Assembly: GCA_040081715.1 (NCBI GenBank)
Contig: JBEBFY010000010.1
Location: 62,001-126,000 of the forward strand
From: CANKJK01 sp040081715
Lineage (GTDB): Bacteria > Acidobacteriota > Vicinamibacteria > Vicinamibacterales > UBA2999
DNA length: 64,000 nt
Direction of reading: 5' to 3'
Shown here: one piece after another, positions 50,707-60,470 of the stretch
Layout: each line of letters starts with the position of its first letter
Position numbering within the stretch: the stretch's first letter is position 1
Made by a program: the position numbers and the translations under genes
The notes under the pieces: model-generated
Seen by the model: only the letters and a program-made list of their open reading frames with translations
The model's database searches: none
Told to the model about the DNA's origin: nothing

Positions 50707-53700
50707 ATGAGACTGAGCAGGTGTCTGGCGGGAGTGACAGGGGCGCTCTGTGCGCTGCTGATCGCCTCCGTGGCGAGCGCGCAGGGAGGCGCAGGCGCGA
50801 TCGCCGGCAACGTGAAGGACACGACGGGCGGCGCGCTGCCGGGCGTGACCATCGAGGTGGCCAGCCCGGCCCTGATCGAGAAGGTCCGGACGGCGGTGAC
50901 CGACGGTGGCGGCAACTACAAGATCACCGAGCTCCGTCCCGGCACCTACAGCGTCACCTTCTCTCTGGGCGGCTTCAGCACCTACAAGCGTGAGGGCATC
51001 GAACTCAGCGCCGGCTTCACCGCCCCCGTGAGTGCCGAACTGAAAGTCGGATCGATGGAGGAGACGATCACGGTGACCGGCGCGGCGCCGGTGGTCGACG
51101 TCCAGAGCGTGCGCACCCAGTCGGTGCTGAAGAATGAAACACTCGATGCGCTGCCATCCGGCCAGCGCGACGTCGCACAGCTCGCGTCGTTGACACTCGG
51201 TGCGATGCCGTCGAGCGGCGGCCGCAATGATGTGGGCGGCGACCGTGGCGAGCGGAGCACCGGCATTTCGCTGCACGGGAGCCGCGGCGACGACAGCCGG
51301 CTGAACTACGACGGCATGAACACGAACGTGTTCTTCGGCGGCGCCGGTGGCCAGCAGCGCACCTACAAGTTCAATACCGTCATGGTCGCCGAGCAGGTGG
51401 TCGACACCGGCGGCAACACGTCGGAGACCGAGACCGGTGGCGCCAACGTCAATATGGTGCCCAAGGAAGGTGGGAACAAGTTCAGCCTGTCCGGCACGGC
51501 GAACTTCACGAACACCGATCTCGCGTCTGGTAAGGTGCCCGATTCCCTGATCGCGCGTGGCAGCGCGCCCGACCAGAACAGCATGCGGAAGGTGTGGGAC
51601 TACGGTGTGGGCATCGGCGGGCCCATCGTGCAGGACAAGGTCTGGTTCTATGAAGGCAACCGGTGGTGGGGCAGCCAGAGCTTCGTCGCAAACAACTACT
51701 TCAATAAGTCGAAGCTGTTCTACCGCTATGAGCCCGATCTGAGCCGTCCGGCCTATACCAACGTGTACCAGAAGGACTTCGGCGGCCGTCTGACATGGCA
51801 GCTCACGTCGAAGCAGAAGCTCTCTGTCGAGCAGCACTACCAGGACGCCTGCGCGTGCTGGGAGTCGCTGACGGCCGCGACCGCTCCTGATGGGTCGACC
51901 GCGTTCCTCTACAAGCCGCACTATCTGTCGCAGGGCACGTGGACCTACCCGGCCACCAATAAGCTCCTCTTTCAGGCCGGGGCCTCGCTCCTGCGTGCCC
52001 AGGTGCAGTTCTTGAGCGTCGGCGGTGACGAGAGCGTCGCGGGCCGCATTCGAATCTCCGACACCAACTATCCGGGTATCGGCGCCTATGCGTGGGGTGG
52101 TATTGGCACCAGCGTGCAGACCGACAACGGCGACGCGCAGCGGCAGGACAACTTCAACTACCGGTTCGCGACCTCGTACATCACCGGCACGCACGCGGTG
52201 AAGCTTGGCTACCAGGGCCTGCGCGGCACGTTCAATACGCGTGGCAACTCTCCCTCGAACAGCGTGATCCTGGCGTTCAACGGCGGCGTGCCGAACAGCC
52301 TCACGCAGTACGCGGATCCGTTCAAGATGAACGGCCGCGTGCAGTCGCAGGCCCTCTATCTCTCAGACCAGTGGACCCTCAAGCGCCTCACACTGACCGC
52401 GGGCGTCCGCTACGACCATTTCAACGTCGGCACGCTGCCGATTGACATTCCGGCGGGCCGGTTCATCGGCGCGCGGAGCTATCCGGCGCGTCAGGACATC
52501 CCGAACTACAGCGACATCACGCCCCGTGTCGGCGCCGCCTTCGACGTCTTTGGCAACGGTAGGACGGCGATCCGTGGCTCGTGGGGTCGCTACCTGGTGG
52601 GCCTCGGCGGCGGCGCGCTGACGAACCTGGCGCCGTCCAACGGCATCGTGGCCTCCACGACCCGCCCGTGGAACGACTCGGCTGGCGTGGCGACGGCCGG
52701 TACCGGTGTCGTCGGCAACGGCAACTTCGTGCCGGACTGCGACCTGTCCAACTTCGCCGCCAACGGTGAGTGTGGTCCGATCGCCAGCGCTGGGTTTGGC
52801 CAGTCCACCACGACGATCCAGTGGGATGACAAGGCGCGCCAGGGCTGGGGCGTCCGTGAGTTCAGCTATCAGTGGAACGTCTCGGTGCAGCACGAACTGC
52901 TGCCGGGCTTTGGTGTGCAGGGCGGCTTCTACCGCACCGACTTCCGGAATACGCAGGTCCAGGTCAACACCGCACTGAGCGCGTCGTCGTTCGACACCTT
53001 CTGCCTGGCCGCACCAACCGACGCGCGGCTTGGCGATGTGAGCGGCGGGCAGGTCTGCGGCCTCACGAATGGCACGTTTGCCGCGAAGGCGCTCGTCGCC
53101 AACAACGTGTGGTACCGGGTCGAGGATGCGCCGGTCGCTGGCCTCACCGGCCGTCGTAGTGAGATCTATAACGGTGGCGATGTCTCGCTCAACTGGCGCT
53201 TCAAGGGGGCGGGCCTGGTGTCTGGCGGCCTGTCGGTGGGCAAGCAGGTGACCGACACGTGCTTTGCGAACAGCTTCCCGCAGGTCACCGGCACGATCTC
53301 GGCCGGTGGTCTGACGACCCTGGGGCTGCGGGACAACAACTACTGCACGAACGCCGCGCAGCCGCTCTGGAGCGCCGTGGGCTCACAGGTGAAGCTCCAG
53401 GTTGTGTACCCGCTGCCGGGGCAGTACTTTCTGGCGGCCACCTACAAGCACCTGCCGGGAGCGGCGCTCACCGGAACGGTGACCTATGCCAACGCCGCGA
53501 TCGCGCCAACGCTGGGCCGCAACCTCCAGGCGTGCACCGCGGCGACGGGTGCGTGCACGCAGACCGTCAGCCAGAATATCGTCCGGCCCGGAACGCTGTA
53601 TGACGACCGTCTGAACCAGATCGACTTGCGTGGCACACGTCGGTTCACGTTCGGCCGTGTCCGGATTCAGGGCATTGCGGAGCTCTACAACATCCTGAAC

Positions 53701-53841
53701 TCGCGTCCCGCGCAGTCGGTGACGGCCACCTGGGGCAATGTCACGGCGCCGGGTGTGGCGACTCCCGGCACGACGTACCTCCGGCCGTCGTTGCTGCTCG
53801 GTGGACGGCTGTTCAAGTTCGGCACCCAGATCGACTGGTAG
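50707..53841 (+). CDS. TonB-dependent outer-membrane receptor with N-terminal carboxypeptidase-regulatory domain
   Basis: A 1044-residue Oar/SusC-like receptor. Signal peptide (GALCALLIASVASAQ), CarboxypepD_reg domain (~27-110: GAIAGNVKDTTGGALPGVTI, GGGNYKITELRPGTYSVTFS), plug domain with EETITVTGAAPVVDVQSVRT, then a long beta-barrel ending in RLFKFGTQIDW with a C-terminal aromatic residue. It starts at ATG 50707 (GGGAG site). This architecture is very common in Acidobacteriota. The ligand is probably an organic molecule processed by the neighbouring exported enzymes, but this is inference. Confidence 0.92.
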   Translation: MRLSRCLAGVTGALCALLIASVASAQGGAGAIAGNVKDTTGGALPGVTIEVASPALIEKVRTAVTDGGGNYKITELRPGTYSVTFSLGGFSTYKREGIELSAGFTAPVSAELKVGSMEETITVTGAAPVVDVQSVRTQSVLKNETLDALPSGQRDVAQLASLTLGAMPSSGGRNDVGGDRGERSTGISLHGSRGDDSRLNYDGMNTNVFFGGAGGQQRTYKFNTVMVAEQVVDTGGNTSETETGGANVNMVPKEGGNKFSLSGTANFTNTDLASGKVPDSLIARGSAPDQNSMRKVWDYGVGIGGPIVQDKVWFYEGNRWWGSQSFVANNYFNKSKLFYRYEPDLSRPAYTNVYQKDFGGRLTWQLTSKQKLSVEQHYQDACACWESLTAATAPDGSTAFLYKPHYLSQGTWTYPATNKLLFQAGASLLRAQVQFLSVGGDESVAGRIRISDTNYPGIGAYAWGGIGTSVQTDNGDAQRQDNFNYRFATSYITGTHAVKLGYQGLRGTFNTRGNSPSNSVILAFNGGVPNSLTQYADPFKMNGRVQSQALYLSDQWTLKRLTLTAGVRYDHFNVGTLPIDIPAGRFIGARSYPARQDIPNYSDITPRVGAAFDVFGNGRTAIRGSWGRYLVGLGGGALTNLAPSNGIVASTTRPWNDSAGVATAGTGVVGNGNFVPDCDLSNFAANGECGPIASAGFGQSTTTIQWDDKARQGWGVREFSYQWNVSVQHELLPGFGVQGGFYRTDFRNTQVQVNTALSASSFDTFCLAAPTDARLGDVSGGQVCGLTNGTFAAKALVANNVWYRVEDAPVAGLTGRRSEIYNGGDVSLNWRFKGAGLVSGGLSVGKQVTDTCFANSFPQVTGTISAGGLTTLGLRDNNYCTNAAQPLWSAVGSQVKLQVVYPLPGQYFLAATYKHLPGAALTGTVTYANAAIAPTLGRNLQACTAATGACTQTVSQNIVRPGTLYDDRLNQIDLRGTRRFTFGRVRIQGIAELYNILNSRPAQSVTATWGNVTAPGVATPGTTYLRPSLLLGGRLFKFGTQIDW

Positions 53842-53852
53842 CGTGATCCATA

Positions 53853-53889
53853 GGCCGGAGCCGTGAGCTGTCAGCTCACGGTTCCGGCC
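53853..53889 (+). terminator. Strong stem-loop after the TonB receptor gene
   Basis: GGCCGGA-G-CCGTGAGC (53853-53868) pairs with GCTCACGG-T-TCCGGCC (53873-53889 region) around TGTCA, 15 perfect pairs with one mismatch. It lies 11 bp after the stop. A C-rich rather than T-rich tail follows, so it may be a Rho-assisted or mRNA-stabilising end. Confidence 0.65.
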
Positions 53890-54028
53890 CTCCCGCCCTG
53901 GCCGTGGTATTCGCCCTGGCCCCTCCTCTCCGATCTCCCCGCCCTGACCTGAGCGCGCTGCGACAACGAGCGACATCTGGTGGCCGTGCCCGCATCCTGC
54001 GGAGGGAGAGGACCGGCGTACACTCCCA

Positions 54029-54280
54029 ATGATGTTCACGGAATGGCTGGGCTATATGGCGGCAACCCTGACGACGGCCGCCTTCCTGCCCCAGGTGCTC
54101 CACACGTGGCGCACCCGCTCCACCCGCGATCTGTCGGTGGCGTGGCTGGCGACGTTCTCGGTCGGGTTGGTCTGCTGGCTGGTCTATGGCGTGATGACCC
54201 GTTCGCGGCCCGTGGTCGTCGGCAATAGCGTGACGCTGGGGCTGACAGCGACGCTGGCCCTGTTCAAGTGGAGATATTGA
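54029..54280 (+). CDS. SemiSWEET-type sugar transporter
   Basis: An 83-residue PQ-loop protein with three membrane helices: WLGYMAATLTTAAFLPQVLH (PQ motif), DLSVAWLATFSVGLVCWLVY and SVTLGLTATLALFKWRY. It functions as a dimer to move small sugars. ATG 54029 or 54032 starts it. The stop overlaps the next gene's ATG (ATGA at 54280). Confidence 0.88.
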   Translation: MMFTEWLGYMAATLTTAAFLPQVLHTWRTRSTRDLSVAWLATFSVGLVCWLVYGVMTRSRPVVVGNSVTLGLTATLALFKWRY

Positions 54281-56553
54281 TGCGCGTGTCTGGCGGTGTC
54301 CGGCTGATCGTTCTTGCAGCGCTCCTGGCAGGGGCTCCCGCGCTGGCGCAGACGCCCCCCTCGTCGCCGGTGGTGCCGGTGGCACCAGAGGTCGTGGTGC
54401 GCGACGCCACCGGCCGGGCGGCGGTCCGGGCGGTGCGGCTGAACACGCCGCTCAAGGTTGACGGGAAGCTGGACGACGAGGTCTATGCGCAGGTCAAGTC
54501 CATCGGTGGCTTCACCCAGATTGAGCCGAAGCCCGGCGCCCCGGCCAGCCAGCCCGTCGAAGTCTGGCTGCTCTACGACCGCGCGAACTTCTATGTGTCG
54601 GTGAAGGTGCATGAGGATCACCTCGAACGGATGGTCGCCAATGAAATGCGCCGCGACGCGTCGATCAACCTGGCGCAGAACGAGCTGGTGACCGTCGCGA
54701 TCGATACGTTTCACGACCGCCGCAGTTCGTTCTCCTTCTGCATCAACCCGATCGGCGGGCGCTGCGACGGCCAGTCCAGCAACGAGGGGCAGTACAACGG
54801 CGACTGGAACGGCGTCTGGAAGGTGGAGACGGGCCGGTGGGACGGCGGCTGGACGATCGAGATGGCCCTCCCGTTCCGCACGCTGCGCTATCCGGCCAAA
54901 CCCGTGCAGGACTGGGGCATCCAGATTCTTCGGATCAACCGGTGGAAGAACGAGGTCGTCTTCATGACGCCCAGTGACCCCTCGCGCGGGTCCGCTGGCT
55001 TCATGCTCGCCTCGAAGTTCGCCGATGTGGTCGGCCTCGAAGCGCCGCCTCCGGGCCGCAACATTGAGGTGAAGCCTTACACGATCGGCAGCCTGACGAC
55101 GGATCGCCTGTCACGGCCCGCCAAGTCGAATGCGACGGATGGGAACGTCGGACTTGACGTGAAGTACGCCGTCAAGCAGAGCATCGCGGCGGACTTCACC
55201 TGGAACACCGACTTCGCGCAGGTGGAGGCCGACGAGCAGCAGGTCAACCTCACGCGGTTCAACCTCTTTTTCCCGGAGAAGCGCGAATTCTTTCTGGAAA
55301 ACCAGGGCGTGTTCGCCTTCGGCGGCACGATGTCGGGCACCGGGGGCGCGGCCGGTGACGCACCGATCCTCTTCTACAGCCGCAGCATCGGCCTGAACGG
55401 AGCGCAGCAAGTGCCCTTGCAGGTGGGCGGCCGACTCACCGGGCGGGAGGGGCGCTACAGCTTCGGCGGCCTGAACATTCAGTCGAAGGAGGTCGAGGCC
55501 ACGCGGACGCCGTCGACCAACTTCTCGGTGATGCGTGCAAAACGCGACATCCTCAACCGCAGTTCCATCGGTGTGCTGGCGACCAACAGGTCGGTGTCGA
55601 GAACGGGGGAGGGCCGTAACACCGTTCTCGGGGCTGACGCGACGTTCGCCTTCTACACGAACCTTGCGATCAATACCTACTGGGCGAAGAGTATGTCGGA
55701 GTCCCTGACGACGCGAGGGGTGACGGGCGACGACCAGAGCTACCGCGGGCAGCTCGACTACAACGCGGACCGCTACGGTCTGCAGGCCGAGTACGCCACC
55801 GTCGGCGCGAACTTCAACCCCGAGATGGGCTTCACCCGCCGCATCGACATGCGGAAGACCTACGTGCAGGGCCGCTTCAGCCCGCGCCCGAAGGTCCGGG
55901 GCGCCGTGCGGAAGTACTACGTCATCGGCAGCGGCAACTACATCCAGAACGGTGCGGGCCGGAAGGACTTCCTCGTCGGGGCCGGCGAGTTCAGCGTCGA
56001 AATGCAGAACAGCGACAAGTACACCGTCGGGTACGACCGGACCTACGAGTTCATTCCGCGGCCGTTCACCATCGCGCCCGGCGTCATCGTGCCGGTCGGC
56101 GGCTACGACTACGGCATCCTGAAGGCGACCGCCGGGTTCGGCCAGCACCGGAAGCTGTCCGCCTCCATCGGCCTCGAGCGCGGCAGTTTCTACGGTGGCA
56201 CGCGGACGACGGTCAGTGTCTCTCGGGGCCGGCTGCAGATCTCGCCACGGCTGGCTGTGGAGCCCACGGCGTCGTTCAACAACGTGGACCTCCCCGGAGG
56301 CTCCTTCAACACGAACCTGATCGGCTCGCGCGTGAACCTGGCGATTACGCCGAAGGCGTTCGTGAGTGCCCTGGTGCAGTACAACTCGACGGCAGCGAGC
56401 CTGGCCAGCAACGTCCGGTTCCGGTGGGAGTACCTGCCGGGCAGTGAGATGTTCGTGGTCTACAACGACCAGCGCGACAGCCGCGTGACGGGCTTCCCGG
56501 ACCTCCAGAACCGGTCGTTCGTCGTCAAGATCAACCGCCTGTTCCGATTCTGA
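54280..56553 (+). CDS. DUF5916 exported protein with N-terminal CBM9-like domain
   Basis: A 757-residue protein. Signal peptide (LIVLAALLAGAPALAQ), CBM9-like beta-sandwich (~45-220: VDGKLDDEVYAQVKSIGGFT, LLYDRANFYVSVKVHEDHLE, WTIEMALPFRTLRYP), then the DUF5916 region (TWNTDFAQVEADEQQVNLTR, NLFFPEKREFFLENQGVFAF, FYSRSIG) and a beta-barrel-like C-terminus ending in VKINRLFRF. It probably sits in the outer membrane. ATG 54280 overlaps the SemiSWEET stop; GTG 54268 is the only earlier start. Confidence 0.88.
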   Translation: MRVSGGVRLIVLAALLAGAPALAQTPPSSPVVPVAPEVVVRDATGRAAVRAVRLNTPLKVDGKLDDEVYAQVKSIGGFTQIEPKPGAPASQPVEVWLLYDRANFYVSVKVHEDHLERMVANEMRRDASINLAQNELVTVAIDTFHDRRSSFSFCINPIGGRCDGQSSNEGQYNGDWNGVWKVETGRWDGGWTIEMALPFRTLRYPAKPVQDWGIQILRINRWKNEVVFMTPSDPSRGSAGFMLASKFADVVGLEAPPPGRNIEVKPYTIGSLTTDRLSRPAKSNATDGNVGLDVKYAVKQSIAADFTWNTDFAQVEADEQQVNLTRFNLFFPEKREFFLENQGVFAFGGTMSGTGGAAGDAPILFYSRSIGLNGAQQVPLQVGGRLTGREGRYSFGGLNIQSKEVEATRTPSTNFSVMRAKRDILNRSSIGVLATNRSVSRTGEGRNTVLGADATFAFYTNLAINTYWAKSMSESLTTRGVTGDDQSYRGQLDYNADRYGLQAEYATVGANFNPEMGFTRRIDMRKTYVQGRFSPRPKVRGAVRKYYVIGSGNYIQNGAGRKDFLVGAGEFSVEMQNSDKYTVGYDRTYEFIPRPFTIAPGVIVPVGGYDYGILKATAGFGQHRKLSASIGLERGSFYGGTRTTVSVSRGRLQISPRLAVEPTASFNNVDLPGGSFNTNLIGSRVNLAITPKAFVSALVQYNSTAASLASNVRFRWEYLPGSEMFVVYNDQRDSRVTGFPDLQNRSFVVKINRLFRF

Positions 56554-56650
56554 AGCGGGGCGGCACCGCAGGGCCTTCTCTTCTATAATTCCAGCCGCAC
56601 GTCCCCGTCGACTGAGGCAGGACGTGTCCCTGAGCGCAAGGAGACAGGCA

Positions 56651-57169
56651 ATGCCGACATTCAATCTGACCGTGAACGGCGTGAAGAAGGCGGTGAACGT
56701 CGCCGCCGATACGCCGCTGCTGTATGTGCTCCGCAATAACCTTGAGTTGAGCGGCGTCCGCCTGGGCTGCGGCGTGTCGCAGTGCGGGGCGTGTTCGGTG
56801 CTTGCCGACGGCAAGGAGATCCGGTCCTGCGTGACGCAGATCTCCCGCGTCGGGGACAAGAAGATTCACACGATTGAGGGACTGCCTGGACTGTGGGCCG
56901 CGAAGAAGGGCCTGCCGGCCGACAAGGCGGCCTCGACGCTCCATCCCGTACAGCAGGCCTGGATCGACGTGCAGGTGCCGCAGTGCGGCTACTGCCAGAG
57001 CGGGATGATGATTACCGCGGCCGACCTGCTGACCCGCGTGCCGGAGCCCACGGTCGCCCAGATCAAGGACGCCTACACCGGCGGCCCTTCGCCGCACCTG
57101 TGCCGCTGCGGCACCTACTCGGCCATCATCGACGCCGTCCAGATCGCCGCCAGGGCGATGAAGGCATAG
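56651..57169 (+). CDS. Isoquinoline 1-oxidoreductase-like [2Fe-2S] subunit (IorA type)
   Basis: A 172-residue small subunit of a xanthine-oxidase-family molybdenum hydroxylase. A plant-type [2Fe-2S] cluster is held by CGVSQCGAC with a fourth Cys near residue 60. A second cluster is held by CGYC (C112, C115) and CRC (C151, C153) in the helical C-terminal domain. ATG 56651 has an AAGGAG site. The gene is 10 bp upstream of the large subunit. It passes electrons from the Mo site to an acceptor, probably a c-type cytochrome. Confidence 0.92.
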   Translation: MPTFNLTVNGVKKAVNVAADTPLLYVLRNNLELSGVRLGCGVSQCGACSVLADGKEIRSCVTQISRVGDKKIHTIEGLPGLWAAKKGLPADKAASTLHPVQQAWIDVQVPQCGYCQSGMMITAADLLTRVPEPTVAQIKDAYTGGPSPHLCRCGTYSAIIDAVQIAARAMKA

Positions 57170-57179
57170 AGGAACGATC

Positions 57180-59504
57180 ATGATCAGCGAACCGACTCTC
57201 ACTCGTCGTTCCTTCGTCAAGATCGGTGGCGGTCTGGTCGTCACCATCGCCGTTCTGCCTGACGCCTTCACTCCGCACGGTACCTCGGCCGAGGCCGCGA
57301 CGCTCGATGCCACGAAGCTGAACTCCTGGCTCGAGATCCGCAGCGACGGCCGCATTGTGGCGCGCACGGGCCGCACCGAGATGGGCGTGGGCATGGCGGC
57401 CTACTACCGCCAGACCGTTGCCGAGGAGCTCTACGTCCGCGCCGAAACCGTCGACCTGATGATGGGCGACACGGACCGCACGCCGGACGGCGGCTGGTCC
57501 GCCTCGTTCCTGGAGGGCGCGCAGAACCTGCGGAAGGTCTCGGCCTACACGTATCAGGCCCTCCTCGGCTTGGCCGCCACGAAACTCGGCGTGCCGCAGA
57601 CGGCCCTCACGGTGGAGAACGGCGTCGTGAGCAGCGCAGTGGGTGCCGGCACGCAGGCGATCTCCTACGTGGACCTGCTCAAGGGGCAGCAGTTCGAGCT
57701 GACGATTCCCGTGGCCGGGACGCTGGCGGCGATGAACGCGAAGGGGACCGGCATCAACGGCACCGCGGGCATGACCGTCACCGGCAACCCGGCGATGAAG
57801 CCCGTCTCGAAGTACACCATCGTGGGCACCTCGTTCGCGTCGCCCTCGGTGGAGGAGAAGGTCACGGGCAAGACCCAGTGGGTGGGCGACCTGCGCCTGC
57901 CGGGCATGCTGCATGCGCGGATGGTGCGGCCGTCCACGCTCGGGTCGACACTGATGGCCGCGGGCACGCTGGACAGGAAGAAGTTCCCGACTGCGGAAGT
58001 GGTGACCAAGGGCAACCTCGTGGCCGTGGTCTCCCCCGACGAGTGGGAAGCGGTGGGTGCGAGCCGCGCCGTGGCCGCCACGACGAAGTGGAGCGACTGG
58101 GCGGGTCTGCCCGGGCACACCAACCTGGGCGAGGTTATCAAAGCCAACCGCGTGCAGGGCGCCAAGCGCGGAGATGCGGATAAGACGGCCGCGGCGTTGA
58201 AGGCGTCGGCCAAGGTCGTCTCGGCCACCTATGAACAGCCGTACGTGAAGCACGCGCCGATTGGCCCGTTCGTCGCCGTGGCGGACGTGAAGGCCGACGG
58301 GACGACCACGGTGTGGTCACACGGCGCGCAGTCGCAGGGGATGCGGGCGCACCTGGCGCACATGCTGGGCGTGCCGCTGGAGAAGATGACGGTGCGCTGG
58401 CTGGAAGGCTCCGGGCAGTACGGCCGGACATCGCTCGGTGGCGACGCGGCCGATGCGGACGCCGTGATCCTCTCGCAGATGCTCGGCAAGCCCGTGCGCG
58501 TGCAGTGGACGCTGCAGGAAGACTTCGCCTGGTCCACCGGTTCCTCCGCGTGGGTCTCGGACCTCAAGGCCGGGCTGGACGCGCAGGGCAAGCTCACGGC
58601 GCTCGAAAGCGACTTCATCATGGCGCCGGGCATGGATTACCGGATGGTGGGTGCGATGCTCGCCGGCATGCCGGAACTGCCGGTGCCGGCCATTGGCGGC
58701 GGTCCCGCGGCGTTCGGCTTCGGCGCCGTCACGCAGCCGTATGTGATTCCCAACGAGTTCCACCAGGGCGCCGGCGCGCGCGTGGAACTGATGAAACCGC
58801 CCTCTGGCGTGGGCCTCCGCGGCAACATCATGCGGACACCCGGGCAGCGGCAGCACGTCTGTGCGCTCGAGTCGATCCTCAACGAGGCGGCGGCGGCGGC
58901 CGGCGCGGACCCCGTGCAGTTCCGCATCGACCACACGAAGGATCAGCGCCTGATCGACATCATCAAGAAGACGGCCACCGAAGCCGGCTGGAAGCCACGG
59001 CCGTCGCCGAATCCGGCGGCGCGCCGCACGGGCGACACGCCGGTCGCCGGGCGCGGCATGGCGGTGATGTACCGCTTCGGCGCCTACTGGGCCGGCATCG
59101 CCGACATCGACGTGGTGCCGTCTACCGGCGTCATTACCGTGAAGCAGTTCACCATCGGCGTGGACCCGGGTAAGGTGATCAATCCGCGGCACCTGAAGAG
59201 CAACTGCGAAGGCGGCGTGGTGATGGGCATGGGCGAGGTGCTCTCCGAGCAGCTCACCTTTGACCAGGGGAAGATCACCTCCATCGACTGGACGAAGTAC
59301 AAGATCCCGACGATGAAGGATCTGCCCGCGATCAAAGTGGTGACCATCTCGCGCGACGACGCCGGGTTCGGGGGCGTGGGCGAGGCCGCCAATTCGCTGC
59401 CGCAGCCGGCCATTCTTGCGGCGGTGTTCGACGCTACGGGCGTGCAGCCGCGGCGGACGCCGCTCACGCCGGACTACATGAAGAGCCTGCTGCTCAAGGG
59501 ATAG
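57180..59504 (+). CDS. Molybdopterin-dependent isoquinoline 1-oxidoreductase-like large subunit (IorB type) with Tat signal
   Basis: A 774-residue subunit with a Tat leader (TRRSFVKIGGGLVVTIAVLP). The fold shows RTGRTEMGVGMAAYYRQTVA, PFVAVADVKADGTTTVWSHG, EGSGQYGRTSLGGDAADADA (Mo-cofactor loop), MRTPGQRQHVCALES and the C-terminal GVGEAANSLPQPAILAAVFD (catalytic Glu region GVGE). This class hydroxylates N-heteroaromatics or oxidises aldehydes in the periplasm. Here it is paired with the [2Fe-2S] subunit in an operon. Confidence 0.92.
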   Translation: MISEPTLTRRSFVKIGGGLVVTIAVLPDAFTPHGTSAEAATLDATKLNSWLEIRSDGRIVARTGRTEMGVGMAAYYRQTVAEELYVRAETVDLMMGDTDRTPDGGWSASFLEGAQNLRKVSAYTYQALLGLAATKLGVPQTALTVENGVVSSAVGAGTQAISYVDLLKGQQFELTIPVAGTLAAMNAKGTGINGTAGMTVTGNPAMKPVSKYTIVGTSFASPSVEEKVTGKTQWVGDLRLPGMLHARMVRPSTLGSTLMAAGTLDRKKFPTAEVVTKGNLVAVVSPDEWEAVGASRAVAATTKWSDWAGLPGHTNLGEVIKANRVQGAKRGDADKTAAALKASAKVVSATYEQPYVKHAPIGPFVAVADVKADGTTTVWSHGAQSQGMRAHLAHMLGVPLEKMTVRWLEGSGQYGRTSLGGDAADADAVILSQMLGKPVRVQWTLQEDFAWSTGSSAWVSDLKAGLDAQGKLTALESDFIMAPGMDYRMVGAMLAGMPELPVPAIGGGPAAFGFGAVTQPYVIPNEFHQGAGARVELMKPPSGVGLRGNIMRTPGQRQHVCALESILNEAAAAAGADPVQFRIDHTKDQRLIDIIKKTATEAGWKPRPSPNPAARRTGDTPVAGRGMAVMYRFGAYWAGIADIDVVPSTGVITVKQFTIGVDPGKVINPRHLKSNCEGGVVMGMGEVLSEQLTFDQGKITSIDWTKYKIPTMKDLPAIKVVTISRDDAGFGGVGEAANSLPQPAILAAVFDATGVQPRRTPLTPDYMKSLLLKG

Positions 59505-59829
59505 CGGGTTTTCGGTACATCACGTAGTCGAAGCGCCCGTGCAGCCACCCTTCGTCGGTGTGCCCGTCGTGCTTGCTGTCGATCGACTCGCCGACGATGT
59601 GCGCATAGTCGCCGGCCAGGCGCGTCAGTTCCTGATGCAGCCGTTCTTCGGCGCTGCGCATGAGCGAGTCGTAACACGTGCCCCACATGGCGTCACCGTG
59701 CGCCAGCCGGCCCTGCACCCTGATGCTCACCGCTTCCACGGTGTGCTCGCCGAGGGCCTCGGCGTCCACAGGCGGGAGATGGCGGTGCCAGAAGATGGAC
59801 TGCAGTGGAAGAGGATCGGGGTGACTCAT
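59494..59829 (-). CDS. Hypothetical protein overlapping the 3' end of the oxidoreductase gene
   Basis: A 111-residue protein with an orderly composition: LPLQSIFWHRHLPPVDAEAL, HGDAMWGTCYDSLMRSAEER and GDYAHIVGESIDSKHDGHTD, ending FDYVMYRKPAIP. His-rich but with no recognised motif. It overlaps the large-subunit gene by 11 bp, tail to tail. Confidence 0.6.
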   Translation of the reverse strand: MSHPDPLPLQSIFWHRHLPPVDAEALGEHTVEAVSIRVQGRLAHGDAMWGTCYDSLMRSAEERLHQELTRLAGDYAHIVGESIDSKHDGHTDEGWLHGRFDYVMYRKPAIP

Positions 59830-59890
59830 GCCCCGATGATACTCGGGGCCTACGCATGAGCTGCCGCGGTGGTTGCCGCGCTGCGGACGG

Positions 59891-60424
59891 TTATCGCGGT
59901 TGGGTCACGAGAGGGGCCGGGACGAAGGACATCACCGTCCGGCCGAAGTAGGGCTGCGTGACGGCATCCCGTGAGCCGTACGCCAGCATGTCGACCGCGC
60001 CCTGTGCCTCGAACGGATCGGTGATGGTGTAGCGGAGCCGGCCTTCGATGCGCATCGAGAGGGGATCGCATGTGATGCCGAGCGGCGGGTCGGCGGGGTC
60101 CCAGACAAGGGAGCCGGGGACCTTCTTCTGGTTGAAGTCCAGTTGCGCTGACATCGCCACGACCGATGGCCCCCGGCTGTTGTCACCGAGCGCAAGGTCG
60201 ATGGTGCCCCGTGCATCGAAGATCCCGTCGATGCGTCCGATGGCCTCACCCTGGGCACTGAAGGCGATGCTGGACGTGGAGGGGCAGCGCGCCCCTCGGG
60301 TCATGGTGACGAACGCCCCGGCCAGCGTCTGGCCGTCGAGTGACTGCGCGTGCACCCGTGACGGATTGACAGCCGTCATGGCTGCCAACGTAATCGCGAA
60401 TCCCCAGGCCAGCAGGTCAGGCAT
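59891..60424 (-). CDS. Exported hypothetical protein
   Basis: A 177-residue protein with a signal peptide (LLAWGFAITLAAMTAVNPSR, then VHAQS). The beta-rich mature part is a likely lipocalin-like or barrel fold (IAFSAQGEAIGRIDGIFDAR, MRIEGRLRYTITDPFEAQGA) with two cysteines (RGARCPSTS and GITCDP). The start at 60424 has a GGAAG site; an earlier ATG at 60448 has none. It is divergent from the CLGCH protein, with 46 bp between starts. Confidence 0.6.
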   Translation of the reverse strand: MPDLLAWGFAITLAAMTAVNPSRVHAQSLDGQTLAGAFVTMTRGARCPSTSSIAFSAQGEAIGRIDGIFDARGTIDLALGDNSRGPSVVAMSAQLDFNQKKVPGSLVWDPADPPLGITCDPLSMRIEGRLRYTITDPFEAQGAVDMLAYGSRDAVTQPYFGRTVMSFVPAPLVTQPR

Positions 60425-60470
60425 CGTCAGATCTTCCAGGATGTTCAATTAGAATTCCAACGCGGACTCC

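Noticed and set aside
55111..56859. Minus-strand 582-codon frame opposite the DUF5916 gene
   Set aside because: Arg/Ala/His-rich shadow with no domain; the plus-strand gene is well supported.
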